Counted from the stretch's first letter, positions 25,135 to 33,170 are shown. The stretch is 35,557 bases of DNA from Bryobacterales bacterium (GCA_003163855.1 PLRJ01000019.1:6996-42552); one strand, 5' to 3'. Notes: generated by a model from the letters alone, not told the origin. A program made the numbers and translations.

Positions 25135-26570
25135 CAATTGCCTGCCGCCGCCGTTGAAAGCAGCTTTTCACCCAGGAATGGCGCGAATGCTTTTCGCTTT
25201 GCTTCCAGTATTCCGCGGACCATGTCGGGCACCGAGACAACAATATTGTGCCCATCCATTGCATTGAATTCGTGTGCCATCAAAACATAATCACCTCCGG
25301 AAAGTGGAATTTCCAGATGCCACCTTTCTTGCTCAGGGCAGAGAGCCGGTTTAGTGGTGTAGGCACGCCCAAGCAACCGCATTTCCAGGTAGCAGAGCCC
25401 GAATTCACGAGACAACTCTTGAAGTACATTCCAGCAGTCATCAGGACTCGATGCGGCCGCCAACTTCGATTCGAAGTTTCTAAGAGCGATCTGCGAACTA
25501 ATCAGTTGGCGAAAGGATCCTTGGAGCAATAGCCTACCGGCCGTGTCAAATTCAACGTAGCCAAGCCGTTGCACTCCGAACCAAGTGGCAACTCCGAAGA
25601 TTACAATAACCGGAATTTCCAATTGATTATTGGACATGCATAGTGAGCACGCCGAGGCCACCGCGCAGATTCCACAGAGCAGCATAGCCACTGTCCGCGG
25701 TGAATGGCCCAGATCGAGCAAGCGATGGTGAATATGCCCGCGGTCGGCTCCGAAGATCGGCTGCCGCCGCAGGAAGCGACGTGAGATAGCGAGTAGCGTG
25801 TCTAAAAGCGGTATGGCAAGCGCCATCAGTGGGGCCGCCATACCCAGTACGGTTGCGGATTTTTGACTCCATAGCACTCCATAGCATCCCAGCAGGAATC
25901 CGATAGTGAGGCTGCCACAGTCCCCCAGGAAAACGGTGGCTGGGCTGAAGTTATAACGGAGGAAACCGAGCAGGCAGCCCACTAAAGGGACCGTTGCATA
26001 GGCCAGTAAGACATTGTGCTGCAAAGCGGCGGCCATCAACATCGAGAGACTGGCAACCAAGCTTACTCCCGCTGCTAAGCCATCAACTCCATCAATAAGG
26101 TTGACAGCATTGCAGCAACCGACGAGCCAAAGAATAGTGAGGGGTAGCGACCACCAGTGGGAGAACGACGTGCCTCCGACAGTAACTACGTGCACTCCTG
26201 CAAAATAGGCCGCGGCGGCGGCGGCGATTTCGCCCGATAGCTTATGCCAGGCTTTCAGATGAGCCAGATCATCCCAGAGCCCAATCGCGAAAACAAGAAC
26301 AACAGCTGGCGCAAGCTTCCAGATTAGAGGAGAGGAACGCAGGATGAGCCATCCGCCCGTGAGCCCGGTTGTCGTCAGCAAAATCACGGAAATAAGAAAC
26401 GACAACGCCACCGCGATTCCCCCCACGCGCGGAATGGGGCGGCTGTGAAGCTTGCGGTTCGCGTCAGGAAGATCCACAAGCCCAAAACGAAAGCACAAAT
26501 TCCGAATAAACGGAGTCAGTGCCAGACTCAAGATGAAACTGGTGACGGCCAGGAACAGCAGGGAGTACAT
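25134..26570 (-). CDS. WecA/MraY-type undecaprenyl-phosphate sugar-1-phosphate transferase with C-terminal extension
   Basis: 478 residues. Residues 1-335 form the MraY/WecA membrane domain: H-S-R-P-I-P-R-V-G-G (42-51), the Mg-binding D-D pair (100-101), N-L-I-D-G-V-D-G-L (157-165), V-F-L-G-D-C-G-S-L (214-222) and the loop G-A-D-R-G-H-I-H-H-R-L (275-285), which is typical of WecA-like enzymes. The family starts a glycan by moving a HexNAc-1-phosphate (usually GlcNAc) from UDP-sugar to undecaprenyl phosphate. After the last helix there is a soluble tail of about 138 residues, absent from standard WecA. It has a D-x-x-W-x-x-L-x-x-L helix and beta strands loosely recalling sensory or GAF-like folds. 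The gene lies 70 bases after the BY-kinase stop. The start ATG at 26570 leads straight into helix 1. Confidence 0.93.
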   Translation of the reverse strand: MYSLLFLAVTSFILSLALTPFIRNLCFRFGLVDLPDANRKLHSRPIPRVGGIAVALSFLISVILLTTTGLTGGWLILRSSPLIWKLAPAVVLVFAIGLWDDLAHLKAWHKLSGEIAAAAAAYFAGVHVVTVGGTSFSHWWSLPLTILWLVGCCNAVNLIDGVDGLAAGVSLVASLSMLMAAALQHNVLLAYATVPLVGCLLGFLRYNFSPATVFLGDCGSLTIGFLLGCYGVLWSQKSATVLGMAAPLMALAIPLLDTLLAISRRFLRRQPIFGADRGHIHHRLLDLGHSPRTVAMLLCGICAVASACSLCMSNNQLEIPVIVIFGVATWFGVQRLGYVEFDTAGRLLLQGSFRQLISSQIALRNFESKLAAASSPDDCWNVLQELSREFGLCYLEMRLLGRAYTTKPALCPEQERWHLEIPLSGGDYVLMAHEFNAMDGHNIVVSVPDMVRGILEAKRKAFAPFLGEKLLSTAAAGN

Positions 26571-26640
26571 TAATTCGACCTGTTTTAGCGATCAGGGACA
26601 GCGGCGTCGAGACAGAGCGCCAGACTGCAATTACTTCTGC

Positions 26641-28950
26641 TTAGTTCTTTTGCGCCGCATAGTAACTGGCGCGTGAATAGTACTTGTCGTTGTAACCGTA
26701 GTAGCCCTTCGGGGATGTTTTTGGATTCCAATCATTCAAGATAGTGCCCAGCACATTGCTTCCATCCTGCTGAAAGAGACGATTAGCGGCGATCGCGGCG
26801 TCTCTCGTCGTATGGTTGGCGCGAATGACGAGAACGGTGGCATCGGCCAGGCCAGCCACCACTCTTGCATCTGCCATTTGCAGCATGGGAGGGGTATCAA
26901 TCAGGACGATGTCAAAGTGGGACCGAACATATTTCAAGAGCGCGGTTAGATGCAGCCCATAGAGAAGATTGGTCGATGCGAGAGTTGCCGGCCCGCTTGG
27001 CAGGACGAAAAGCCCTGGAATGCTAGTTTCGCGAATGCAGCCGCCAAGAGAACGATCGCCGTTCAGACTGCTTTTCTCCCGGAGGATGTTACTGAGTCCC
27101 AGGTCGTTTTTTACCGAGAAGATCTCGTGCTGTCGCGGTCGCCGGAGATCAGCATCAATAATAAGGACGCTTTGTCCCACCTCCGCAATCGCGATTGCAA
27201 GGTTGCTGGTAACGGTGGATTTGCCCTCGCCCGGGCTTCCACTGGTAAGGACAAACATCTTGGTCCTTGTCTCGGCTCGGGTGGCAAACAAAATCGAAAC
27301 GAGGGTTGCTCGAAAACCTTCCGCGATTGTTGATGGTTTGAACTGCCATGTCGCTAGCTCCATTTTTTCCCGCATTCGGCCGGCACCCGCCTCCCGATCC
27401 GCTAGTTCCAACTTTCCTGAGGGAATAATGCCAAGTTCTGGGATATTCAGATAGCAAGCTGCATCACCCGGCTGTTGAATGGTCTTGTCAACGCGGTGGC
27501 GGACTATGATGAAGGCCGCTCCCAGGAAGGTTCCAGCCAGCATGCCAATCAGCGAGTTGTTCTTCGTGTCGGGCTTGTAAGGAGCCCTTGGAACTGCCGC
27601 CGGATCAACTACACTCACGTTGCTTGCCCGCATGGCTGAAGCTATGGACGACTGCTTCAGTTGGGATAGCATCGCATCGTATAGCATTCGGTTACTGTCG
27701 GCTTCCCTTTTAAGGATGTTGTACTGAATAGTTCGCTCGCCTTCGCCGGAGACCTCCTTGACTTGCGTGTCGTAAGCAGTTGCCAGCAGCTTTTCTCTCC
27801 TCAAGGCCTCGTTGTACTCGGTTCGAATACGGCCCAAGATGGCGGACCTATCGTGCTCAAAGGCGGATTGGAGGGTATCCAACTCTGCCTGCAAGCGTCT
27901 CACCTTTGAATAATTTGGCGTGTAAAGAGCGCTAAGGTCGGCTATTTGGCGTCGAATATCTGTGATATTGTCCTGGGTCGAGCGAAGCGACTCGTCGTTG
28001 ATAATGTCCGGGAGATCGTCGGGGGCGCTGCTCTGCGCCAATTCATAGCGAGACTGCTTTTCAATACGCTCCGTTGTAGCTTTGGAAAGTTCCCCTTGCA
28101 ACTGAGCCAGCTTTTCTTCCGACACGTTTTTCTTTTCATCAGTGAAAATCAGGCCCGATTCACGAGCATATTGTTGCAGTGCATCTTCCGACCGCTCCAG
28201 TTTGATTCGCATGTCGTCCAATTGATGGCTCAACCAGTCACTGGCTTTCTCAGTGCTCCTCCAGCGCGACTCGAGGTTATGCTGGATGAACTCATCGGCC
28301 AGTACATTCAGGAAGTCGGCTGCCAACTTCGGACTAGGTGAATCGACCGTCACTTGCACCACGCGATTCTTGTCGTTAGCGTGCACGCGAACGCTCCCTG
28401 CCGCTTGCGCAATCAACATATTAGAAGCTTGCGGACCGCTCGGCTCCGAAAGATGCAAGGCGCGGCGCCACGAAGAGTAACGGGTTGGAGGAACATTAAT
28501 GGCCCCTTCTTGCGCCTGAAGCTTCTCTACCACGCGCCGGATTATGGAGCCGCTCTGCATGATGGTGATCTGAGTCTGGACGTCAGAGGCAGCAGCCGCA
28601 CCGGTATCGCTAGGCGTCAGCCGGCCAAGATTCATGAAGTTATCATTCAGGGCCACAATTTCCAGCGAGGTCGAAGCCTGGTAAATAGGAACCTGCGGCA
28701 ACGTATACAAAAAACCGATGACAGCGCCAATGAAAGCGAAAACCAGCCAAGTTCCTTTCCTTTGCCGAAGTGCGCGCCAAATCTCAAGGATTCCCCAACT
28801 CTCCGAGTCATCTTCGGTCTCGGTAGAACGTTGTGAGACCAAAGCCTGATCACCATACCCCCGGCGAACCACCATCAATTGGCTGCCCGGGACACTGGTA
28901 GGGTCAGGATCTTCGCTCGATCCGTGCGTGTGAGTTGAACTCGTTATCAT
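26641..28950 (-). CDS. Wzz-like polysaccharide co-polymerase fused to a tyrosine autokinase (BY-kinase)
   Basis: 769 residues. A cytoplasmic N-terminus leads to helix 1 (about 67-84), then a long periplasmic part rich in coiled coil (about 200-440). Helix 2 (about 460-478) is followed by a cytosolic kinase domain. Kinase motifs are Walker A S-G-S-P-G-E-G-K-S-T (570-579), Walker A' V-L-I-I-D-A-D-L-R-R-P (595-605) and Walker B V-L-I-D-T-P-P (682-688). The last 20 residues hold seven tyrosines, the autophosphorylation cluster. These proteins set chain length and gate export together with Wza, cycling between phosphorylated and free forms. The gene follows the Wza-like gene by three bases. No matching low-molecular-weight phosphatase is present in the window. 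Confidence 0.95.
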   Translation of the reverse strand: MITSSTHTHGSSEDPDPTSVPGSQLMVVRRGYGDQALVSQRSTETEDDSESWGILEIWRALRQRKGTWLVFAFIGAVIGFLYTLPQVPIYQASTSLEIVALNDNFMNLGRLTPSDTGAAAASDVQTQITIMQSGSIIRRVVEKLQAQEGAINVPPTRYSSWRRALHLSEPSGPQASNMLIAQAAGSVRVHANDKNRVVQVTVDSPSPKLAADFLNVLADEFIQHNLESRWRSTEKASDWLSHQLDDMRIKLERSEDALQQYARESGLIFTDEKKNVSEEKLAQLQGELSKATTERIEKQSRYELAQSSAPDDLPDIINDESLRSTQDNITDIRRQIADLSALYTPNYSKVRRLQAELDTLQSAFEHDRSAILGRIRTEYNEALRREKLLATAYDTQVKEVSGEGERTIQYNILKREADSNRMLYDAMLSQLKQSSIASAMRASNVSVVDPAAVPRAPYKPDTKNNSLIGMLAGTFLGAAFIIVRHRVDKTIQQPGDAACYLNIPELGIIPSGKLELADREAGAGRMREKMELATWQFKPSTIAEGFRATLVSILFATRAETRTKMFVLTSGSPGEGKSTVTSNLAIAIAEVGQSVLIIDADLRRPRQHEIFSVKNDLGLSNILREKSSLNGDRSLGGCIRETSIPGLFVLPSGPATLASTNLLYGLHLTALLKYVRSHFDIVLIDTPPMLQMADARVVAGLADATVLVIRANHTTRDAAIAANRLFQQDGSNVLGTILNDWNPKTSPKGYYGYNDKYYSRASYYAAQKN

Positions 28951-28953
28951 TCG

Positions 28954-30054
28954 TTAAAAATGGTAAATGGCGAGGCTGGTGCCTACTTGAATGCCCGTCT
29001 CGGCTGTTCTGGTCAGAATTGTTTTCGCCGTACTGCTGGGAACAAAGAGGATGTCGTTTGACTTCAGTTGGACATCTTGGATCTTGCCCGCCAGCAATTT
29101 TTTGATGTCAATTGGTATTTCGGTATGAGTTGAACTGCCCGGCTCGGTGCGCGTTATACGGGCGTGACCGCCGGCAGCGCCTTTATCGAGTCCAAAGGCG
29201 AGGGCCATTGCTTTCGTCGCGGAAATCGTTTCATCCTGCCCCAGCACAAAGCCTCCCGGTCTCTTGACTGAACCAATGACATAAACCAGATCAGCCTTAG
29301 AGACGTAGATAACGTCATCCGGCATCAGAATAATATTCGTAGCTGGGTCCGAGGTTTCGCCGACATTTTTTGTCGGCACAGAGGCGACGCTGTATTGACC
29401 CGTCGCATCATCCTTGGCGTTAGGCAGCGGAATGCGGCCCCATTTTATCTCCCGGGTGATTCGAATCGTGCTTCCCGCATCCTGCCTCAGGCCACCCGCG
29501 CTAGATATCATTTCAACAAGCGTTTTGTGGCCTGCCAATTGGTGAATACCGGGCGAGCCGATTTCGCCCAGGAAAGATACAGGCTGGCTGCGCAAGTCGA
29601 GAATTGTAATCATCGCGTGCGGTTTCCAGACAAACTCGGTGAGCTTCTTTTCGATCTCGGCTTCGAGTTGATTCACAGTGAGCCCGGCCGCGTGAACTCT
29701 ACCCGCTAATGGGACATTAAGGTCGCCTTGCTGATCGACCCTCATGGTTGCCTGCGCCTCCGGCAGGTCGGTGACCGAGAGCATGACCTGATCATCCGAG
29801 CCCAAAATATAATTTGCCGCGGGTACAGATGTGGCCACGCTCGCGGGAGTCACCTCCAAATGGCCCACTGTGGCTTTGCCAGGATCAGAGGGAACCGATT
29901 GTCCGTGGTCGGGCGTTAAGGTTGGCCGCGTTGCAATTTGTCTCGCAACGACGCAGCTCGAGGTAATAGCAATCGATAAGGCCAAGGTGCGGATCGCTTG
30001 GGACGACAGAAAAGACTTCCTGAAACTTTTGAATGGCGAGATTTTGGCGTACAT
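28954..30054 (-). CDS. Wza-like polysaccharide export protein (Poly_export + SLBB domains)
   Basis: 366 residues from the ATG at 30054, preceded by a purine-rich GAAGAG. A TTG nine codons upstream (30081) is the only alternative. The N-terminus has a basic stretch then a hydrophobic segment ending S-S-C-V-V-A, which may be a signal peptide or a weak lipobox. Residues about 80-160 match the polysaccharide export domain (Y-I-L-G-S-D-D-Q-V near its start, then V-D-Q-Q-G-D-L-N-V-P-L-A-G-R-V). One SLBB domain begins near V-S-F-L-G-E-I-G-S-P-G and a second near V-Y-V-I-G-S-V-K-R-P-G-G. The family forms the outer-membrane export channel and periplasmic ring. It is the first gene of the long leftward operon. 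Confidence 0.94.
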   Translation of the reverse strand: MYAKISPFKSFRKSFLSSQAIRTLALSIAITSSCVVARQIATRPTLTPDHGQSVPSDPGKATVGHLEVTPASVATSVPAANYILGSDDQVMLSVTDLPEAQATMRVDQQGDLNVPLAGRVHAAGLTVNQLEAEIEKKLTEFVWKPHAMITILDLRSQPVSFLGEIGSPGIHQLAGHKTLVEMISSAGGLRQDAGSTIRITREIKWGRIPLPNAKDDATGQYSVASVPTKNVGETSDPATNIILMPDDVIYVSKADLVYVIGSVKRPGGFVLGQDETISATKAMALAFGLDKGAAGGHARITRTEPGSSTHTEIPIDIKKLLAGKIQDVQLKSNDILFVPSSTAKTILTRTAETGIQVGTSLAIYHF

Positions 30055-30122
30055 TTTCTCTTCTTTCGGGTGAGCGGGCAAGCTACCGCCCTTTTATTCA
30101 CACGAGCCTATTTGCGTCACGG

Positions 30123-30161
30123 TCAACGCGGCTCTCGAGTGAGGGGAACCAGAAAGATCAC
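30123..30161 (-). other. Possible 12-codon leader ORF upstream of the Wza-like gene
   Basis: Reading leftward, a perfect AAGGAGG (30177-30171) is followed after nine bases by GTG at 30161, then eleven more sense codons and a TGA at 30123-30125. The frame (V-I-F-L-V-P-L-T-R-E-P-R) ends 69 bases before the Wza-like ATG. Such a strong ribosome site with no other gene behind it suggests a leader peptide, but it could be chance. Confidence 0.2.
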
Positions 30162-30346
30162 CAGTTAGTTCCTCCTTGGTAACACATCAGTATGTCTCGG
30201 AGAAAGCCGCAATCGGGTCTAGAGGTACTAAATCCACAATATTACTTATGCGGAGTTTGGCAGATCATTCGTAGCTGTGACTCGACTTACCATAAACGGA
30301 AAAGGGGCCTGGTACGAGATTACTGCTTTTTCTGGCTGCAAGCTTG

Positions 30347-31528
30347 ATGACTTGCGCGGCAATTGAAGTATGGCTGAATGAGAACCCGGCGAAACTGACC
30401 GACAGACAAGCCTGGTGCGACGCTTGGCTATGCCCACAAGAGTTCTCAGGAAAGCGCATCTATGAACTCATCAAGGAAAGCTCGACACAGGCTTCTCCAC
30501 AAGCGCTGACCGATCTCCGTCGCGCTCTTTGGCTTGATGCTGCTTCAGCCTATAGTTGGGCGGATCTTGCGGATGCCGAGATGGATGCGAAACATGTAGA
30601 GACTGCCAGATATTGCTTTCAAAGAGCACTAGCAGCCGGGCCACTTAACCCAGTAATCCTATTCCGGGCGGCCAACTTTGCGTTCCAGATCGGAGACGGA
30701 CTGGGAACCCTTCGTCTTTTGAAAACTGTTCTGACGAATGCCGGGTCAGCCTATTACGACTCGACATTCTTGACCTACAGCCGGCTGGAGCTACCGATCC
30801 AACAGATTCTTGATCAAGGCATCCCGACCAAGAAACCCGTTGCGGAGGCTTTTCTTCACTACTGGATGGAGGCCAAGAAGCTGCAGGAATCGCAAGCGAT
30901 ATGGGAGTGGATGCGGAGCAAGGGCCTTGTGAACGATCAACTTGCGGGAGACTACGTTTCTTTTCTTCTGCGGGAGAAGCATCTCGAAGAGGCTGCATCT
31001 ACCTGGCAAGCTTACAGGTCGAGGGAGGACTCGGAATATCGAAAAACGAATTGGGTGTTCAACGGAAGCTTTCAGCACGAGCCGACCGCTTCACCTTTGG
31101 ATTGGCATCTAGAGAAGACTCAAGATGTAGAGATCGTCCGCCGTCCCCAAGGAGGACGCCTCAACATGCCGGCCCTGGAAACCAGATTTTTAGGAAAAGA
31201 GAATATCGACTTCAGCCAAGTATCGCAAACTATAGTGCTAGAGCCAGGGCAATGGAAACTTGCTGCCTGGATGAAAACAGAGGGCATAACGACCAACGAG
31301 GGAGTTGGCCTCCATCTCTCAGACCTTTACGATTCCACCAAACTGGATTGGCACTCGGACCGACTAATCGGGACAAACGACTGGACCCTCATAGAAGACA
31401 TTTTCAATGTAGGGCCGCAATCCGGACCAATTAGATTGGAACTAATCAGACGGCCCTCAAGGAAGTTCGACAATAAGATTGAAGGAACGGCTTGGCTCTG
31501 CTCAGTCGAGTTAAGTCCAGCGCATTGA
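30347..31528 (+). CDS. TPR-like protein with C-terminal beta-sandwich-like domain; signal peptide apparently lost from its start
   Basis: 393 residues from the ATG at 30347 (a TTG directly before it is also in frame). Residues about 45-220 are helical pairs with TPR spacing (A-L-W-L-D-A-A-S-A-Y-S-W-A-D-L-A and Y-C-F-Q-R-A-L-A-A-G-P-L-N-P). From about 240 on, N-W-V-F-N-G-S-F starts a beta-rich part with L-E-P-G-Q-W-K-L-A-A-W and a closing W-L-C-S-V-E-L, resembling carbohydrate-binding sandwich modules. I recall proteins of this layout beside polysaccharide clusters. The frame is open back to 30296, and the upstream codons would add a clean signal-peptide core (R-L-L-L-F-L-A-A-S-L) but contain no ATG, GTG or TTG; see findings. 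It converges on the PqqD gene with 16 bases between stops. Likely envelope-located; exact role unknown. Confidence 0.85.
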   Translation: MTCAAIEVWLNENPAKLTDRQAWCDAWLCPQEFSGKRIYELIKESSTQASPQALTDLRRALWLDAASAYSWADLADAEMDAKHVETARYCFQRALAAGPLNPVILFRAANFAFQIGDGLGTLRLLKTVLTNAGSAYYDSTFLTYSRLELPIQQILDQGIPTKKPVAEAFLHYWMEAKKLQESQAIWEWMRSKGLVNDQLAGDYVSFLLREKHLEEAASTWQAYRSREDSEYRKTNWVFNGSFQHEPTASPLDWHLEKTQDVEIVRRPQGGRLNMPALETRFLGKENIDFSQVSQTIVLEPGQWKLAAWMKTEGITTNEGVGLHLSDLYDSTKLDWHSDRLIGTNDWTLIEDIFNVGPQSGPIRLELIRRPSRKFDNKIEGTAWLCSVELSPAH

Positions 31529-31546
31529 AACCGGGAACTTCCGTTT
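31528..31546. repeat. Imperfect inverted repeat between convergent stops
   Basis: AAACCGGGAACTTCCGTTT spans the 16 bases between the TPR-like gene stop and the PqqD gene stop. AAAC/GTTT and GG/CC can pair around a short loop, with a bulge. It could act as a weak two-way terminator, but it lacks a T-run and the stem is short. Confidence 0.25.
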
Positions 31547-32159
31547 AGAAAGGAGGAGTGAGGTTCAAGTCCGAATAAACTTTGTCAAAGTCCTTCTGAG
31601 CAGCGGTCAAGGTAGCTTGATTGCCGTTTGCGGTCGTGTACAAGCCCTCTCCTGCCTTGTAAGCATTCAAAGCGGCCGTCTGGGCCGGACTGTCATTGGG
31701 ATTGTTTACATATCCCTTGACGAGATTGTAAGAGTCCTGCGCCTCGATTTGCACTTGAGCAGTGCTCGGAGTCGTAGTTGCTGCACTAGCCGAGGGCGCG
31801 GTCATCGAAGCAATAACCGGCAACATGGCTGCAGACATACCTGCCATCGCAAGCCTCTTGGCCACCGCCCGGCGAGATGTTACTTCCTCCCCCGCAACTT
31901 CCGTCTTCCGCTCCAGCAAATCCGCCTTCGCAAGCTGATCCAAAGCAACCAGGACAAGATCGCGTCCTGCAGGAACGTTCAATTCCCTCTCGAACAGAAG
32001 AGCCAATTCATCAATGGACCGGGTTCCATCCGCGTTTTCCCATACAAAGGCGGCGGATCTGTTCAGGCAGTGCACTTGCTGGGTTTGCTTGTTGTAGAGA
32101 ACCATCTCATTTGGAAGGTTCTCCGAAAAAATGTTCGTGCGGCGTGCTATTGGTTTCAA
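31545..32159 (-). CDS. PqqD-domain protein fused to an internal Tat-like/hydrophobic segment and a short tail
   Basis: 204 residues. Residues about 12-85 are a PqqD domain: L-P-N-E-M-V-L-Y, V-H-C-L-N-R-S-A-A-F-V-W (29-40), D-G-T-R-S-I-D-E-L-A and L-D-Q-L-x-K-A-D-L-L-E. PqqD-type domains bind leader peptides for modifying enzymes. Unusually, S-R-R-A-V-A-K (95-101) is followed by a hydrophobic stretch ending S-A-S-A-A (123-127), a Tat-like signal in mid-protein, then a 78-residue alanine/threonine/asparagine-rich tail with no cysteine. The start is the TTG at 32159: it overlaps the HprK-like stop as TTGA and has AAGGAG seven bases upstream. The open frame to 32237 is ignored because it overlaps the kinase further. 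Role: probably both chaperone and exported or anchored substrate (inference). Confidence 0.88.
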   Translation of the reverse strand: MKPIARRTNIFSENLPNEMVLYNKQTQQVHCLNRSAAFVWENADGTRSIDELALLFERELNVPAGRDLVLVALDQLAKADLLERKTEVAGEEVTSRRAVAKRLAMAGMSAAMLPVIASMTAPSASAATTTPSTAQVQIEAQDSYNLVKGYVNNPNDSPAQTAALNAYKAGEGLYTTANGNQATLTAAQKDFDKVYSDLNLTPPF

Positions 32160-32995
32160 TTGTTTTCTCCTTGATGGATAGTAGATATTTTCTTGCACAG
32201 CAATTCGGTGAAGATTGCATCCGCAGTGGCGAGCCAATCCCCTCGTACAGACGAGTAGGCTCTCGCAGTCATCGCGAGTTCTTTCAAACGACCCAAATAC
32301 AGCTCCGGATACGACCGGACACCAACGGAATTGTCAATCAGTCCGAAAAGGCACCGACTGACACTTAAACTCTTTGGCCGCCAAGCGGCGTTTGGCTCGT
32401 ACTTGGTCATCAGGACGAGGCCAGCTGGCACAGGCGGCGGCGTCAGATCGTTTATGACGACAGTTTTTCCAAGATTCTGCCGGACACGCGGCGTCCGGAC
32501 GAACGGATGCACCAGGCCATGGGAATCAATAAGCGCGTACTCGTCGGAATAATAAGTGGCGCCGGCGTCCACTAGGGCCATCACTAGTGTTGTTTTGCCC
32601 GCAAAAGAGCGTCCCGGGATCAAAATAGCTTTCCCATCAACAGCGACAACTCCCGCGTGCACAAATGCATGTGTGGTTGCCCGAGCAGCGATAGCCTCAT
32701 GCGCGCTGCCCTCCAGAACTTCCAGCGCTTCGCGCCAGGTTGTAAAGTTCCCGCGGCTGTTTCTATCCTCTAGAATCGTGATCCGCTCACCGATAGACAC
32801 AACAAACGTGACGTCAGGCTTTACAGAATTATTGCCTGACGAACCTGGGATGAAATTAGAAGGTAAAACGTCAATGAACGCCTGCGGAGCCTCTATCCCG
32901 ATGCAAACGCCACAGCAGGTAAAAGAGAGTGCAGCCCGGCATTGAGGCATTGGCACCGACTGGAGTTCGACTGCTTCGCTGGCAAGCACGGTCAT
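32156..32995 (-). CDS. HprK-related P-loop kinase (HprK-rel-A-like)
   Basis: 279 residues from the ATG at 32995; the frame continues to 33088 but without conserved sequence. The P-loop P-G-R-S-F-A-G-K-T-T is at 127-136, preceded by H-A-G-V-V (113-117) and followed by Y-Y-S-D-E-Y-A-L-I-D (148-157), the HprK order of histidine, Walker A and acidic strand. Unlike true HPr kinase/phosphatase it lacks the HprK N-terminal domain and there is no HPr or PTS gene nearby. I recall a family of HprK-related kinases that travels with PqqD proteins and nucleotidyltransferase-like proteins, as here. In some lasso-peptide clusters such kinases phosphorylate the peptide's C-terminal serine. The target here may be the PqqD fusion's tail, which is untested inference. 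Its stop overlaps the PqqD start (TTGA). Confidence 0.88.
   Translation of the reverse strand: MTVLASEAVELQSVPMPQCRAALSFTCCGVCIGIEAPQAFIDVLPSNFIPGSSGNNSVKPDVTFVVSIGERITILEDRNSRGNFTTWREALEVLEGSAHEAIAARATTHAFVHAGVVAVDGKAILIPGRSFAGKTTLVMALVDAGATYYSDEYALIDSHGLVHPFVRTPRVRQNLGKTVVINDLTPPPVPAGLVLMTKYEPNAAWRPKSLSVSRCLFGLIDNSVGVRSYPELYLGRLKELAMTARAYSSVRGDWLATADAIFTELLCKKISTIHQGENN
32167..32172 (-). promoter_or_regulatory. Strong Shine-Dalgarno site deciding the TTG start of the PqqD gene
   Basis: AAGGAG lies seven bases before TTG at 32159, inside the last codons of the HprK-like gene. It fixes the PqqD start and supports coupled translation of kinase and PqqD protein. It is among the best ribosome sites in the window. 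Confidence 0.75.
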
Positions 32996-33058
32996 GACTG
33001 GGTAGTAGGCAAATCTCAGGGGCGGTGCCGCGTACCCCCTAGAAGCCGAGTAGATAGG

Positions 33059-33088
33059 AGTATAGCGGCAAAGCCGTCGCACCCACAA
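33059..33088 (-). promoter_or_regulatory. Candidate promoter for the kinase-PqqD pair
   Basis: Reading leftward, TTGTGG (33088-33083) and TATACT (33064-33059) are 18 bases apart. The -10 matches 5/6 and the -35 only 3/6. Transcription would begin about 57 bases before the kinase ATG. It fits the divergent arrangement with the nucleotidyltransferase-fold gene. Confidence 0.3.
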
Positions 33089-33170
33089 CTTTCTGCGGCT
33101 GGGAAACGAGTTCTAATGGTACTCTCTTACTGAAATAAAAGTAACAGGAGCGCTGGCATAAAGGCTACCG

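Noticed and set aside
30055..30346. Search for promoters in the divergent gap (e.g. TTGACC near 30126 leftward, TTGGCA near 30257 rightward)
   Set aside because: The -35-like boxes have no acceptable -10 at normal spacing; promoters must exist here but I cannot place them.
31549..31556. AAAGGAGG on the plus strand resembling a ribosome site
   Set aside because: It is the reverse complement of the final Pro-Pro-Phe codons of the PqqD gene and no rightward gene follows.
31617..32174. Rightward 185-codon open frame opposite the PqqD gene
   Set aside because: Arg/Cys-rich shadow without domain or start signals; the leftward frame has a clear PqqD domain and ribosome site.
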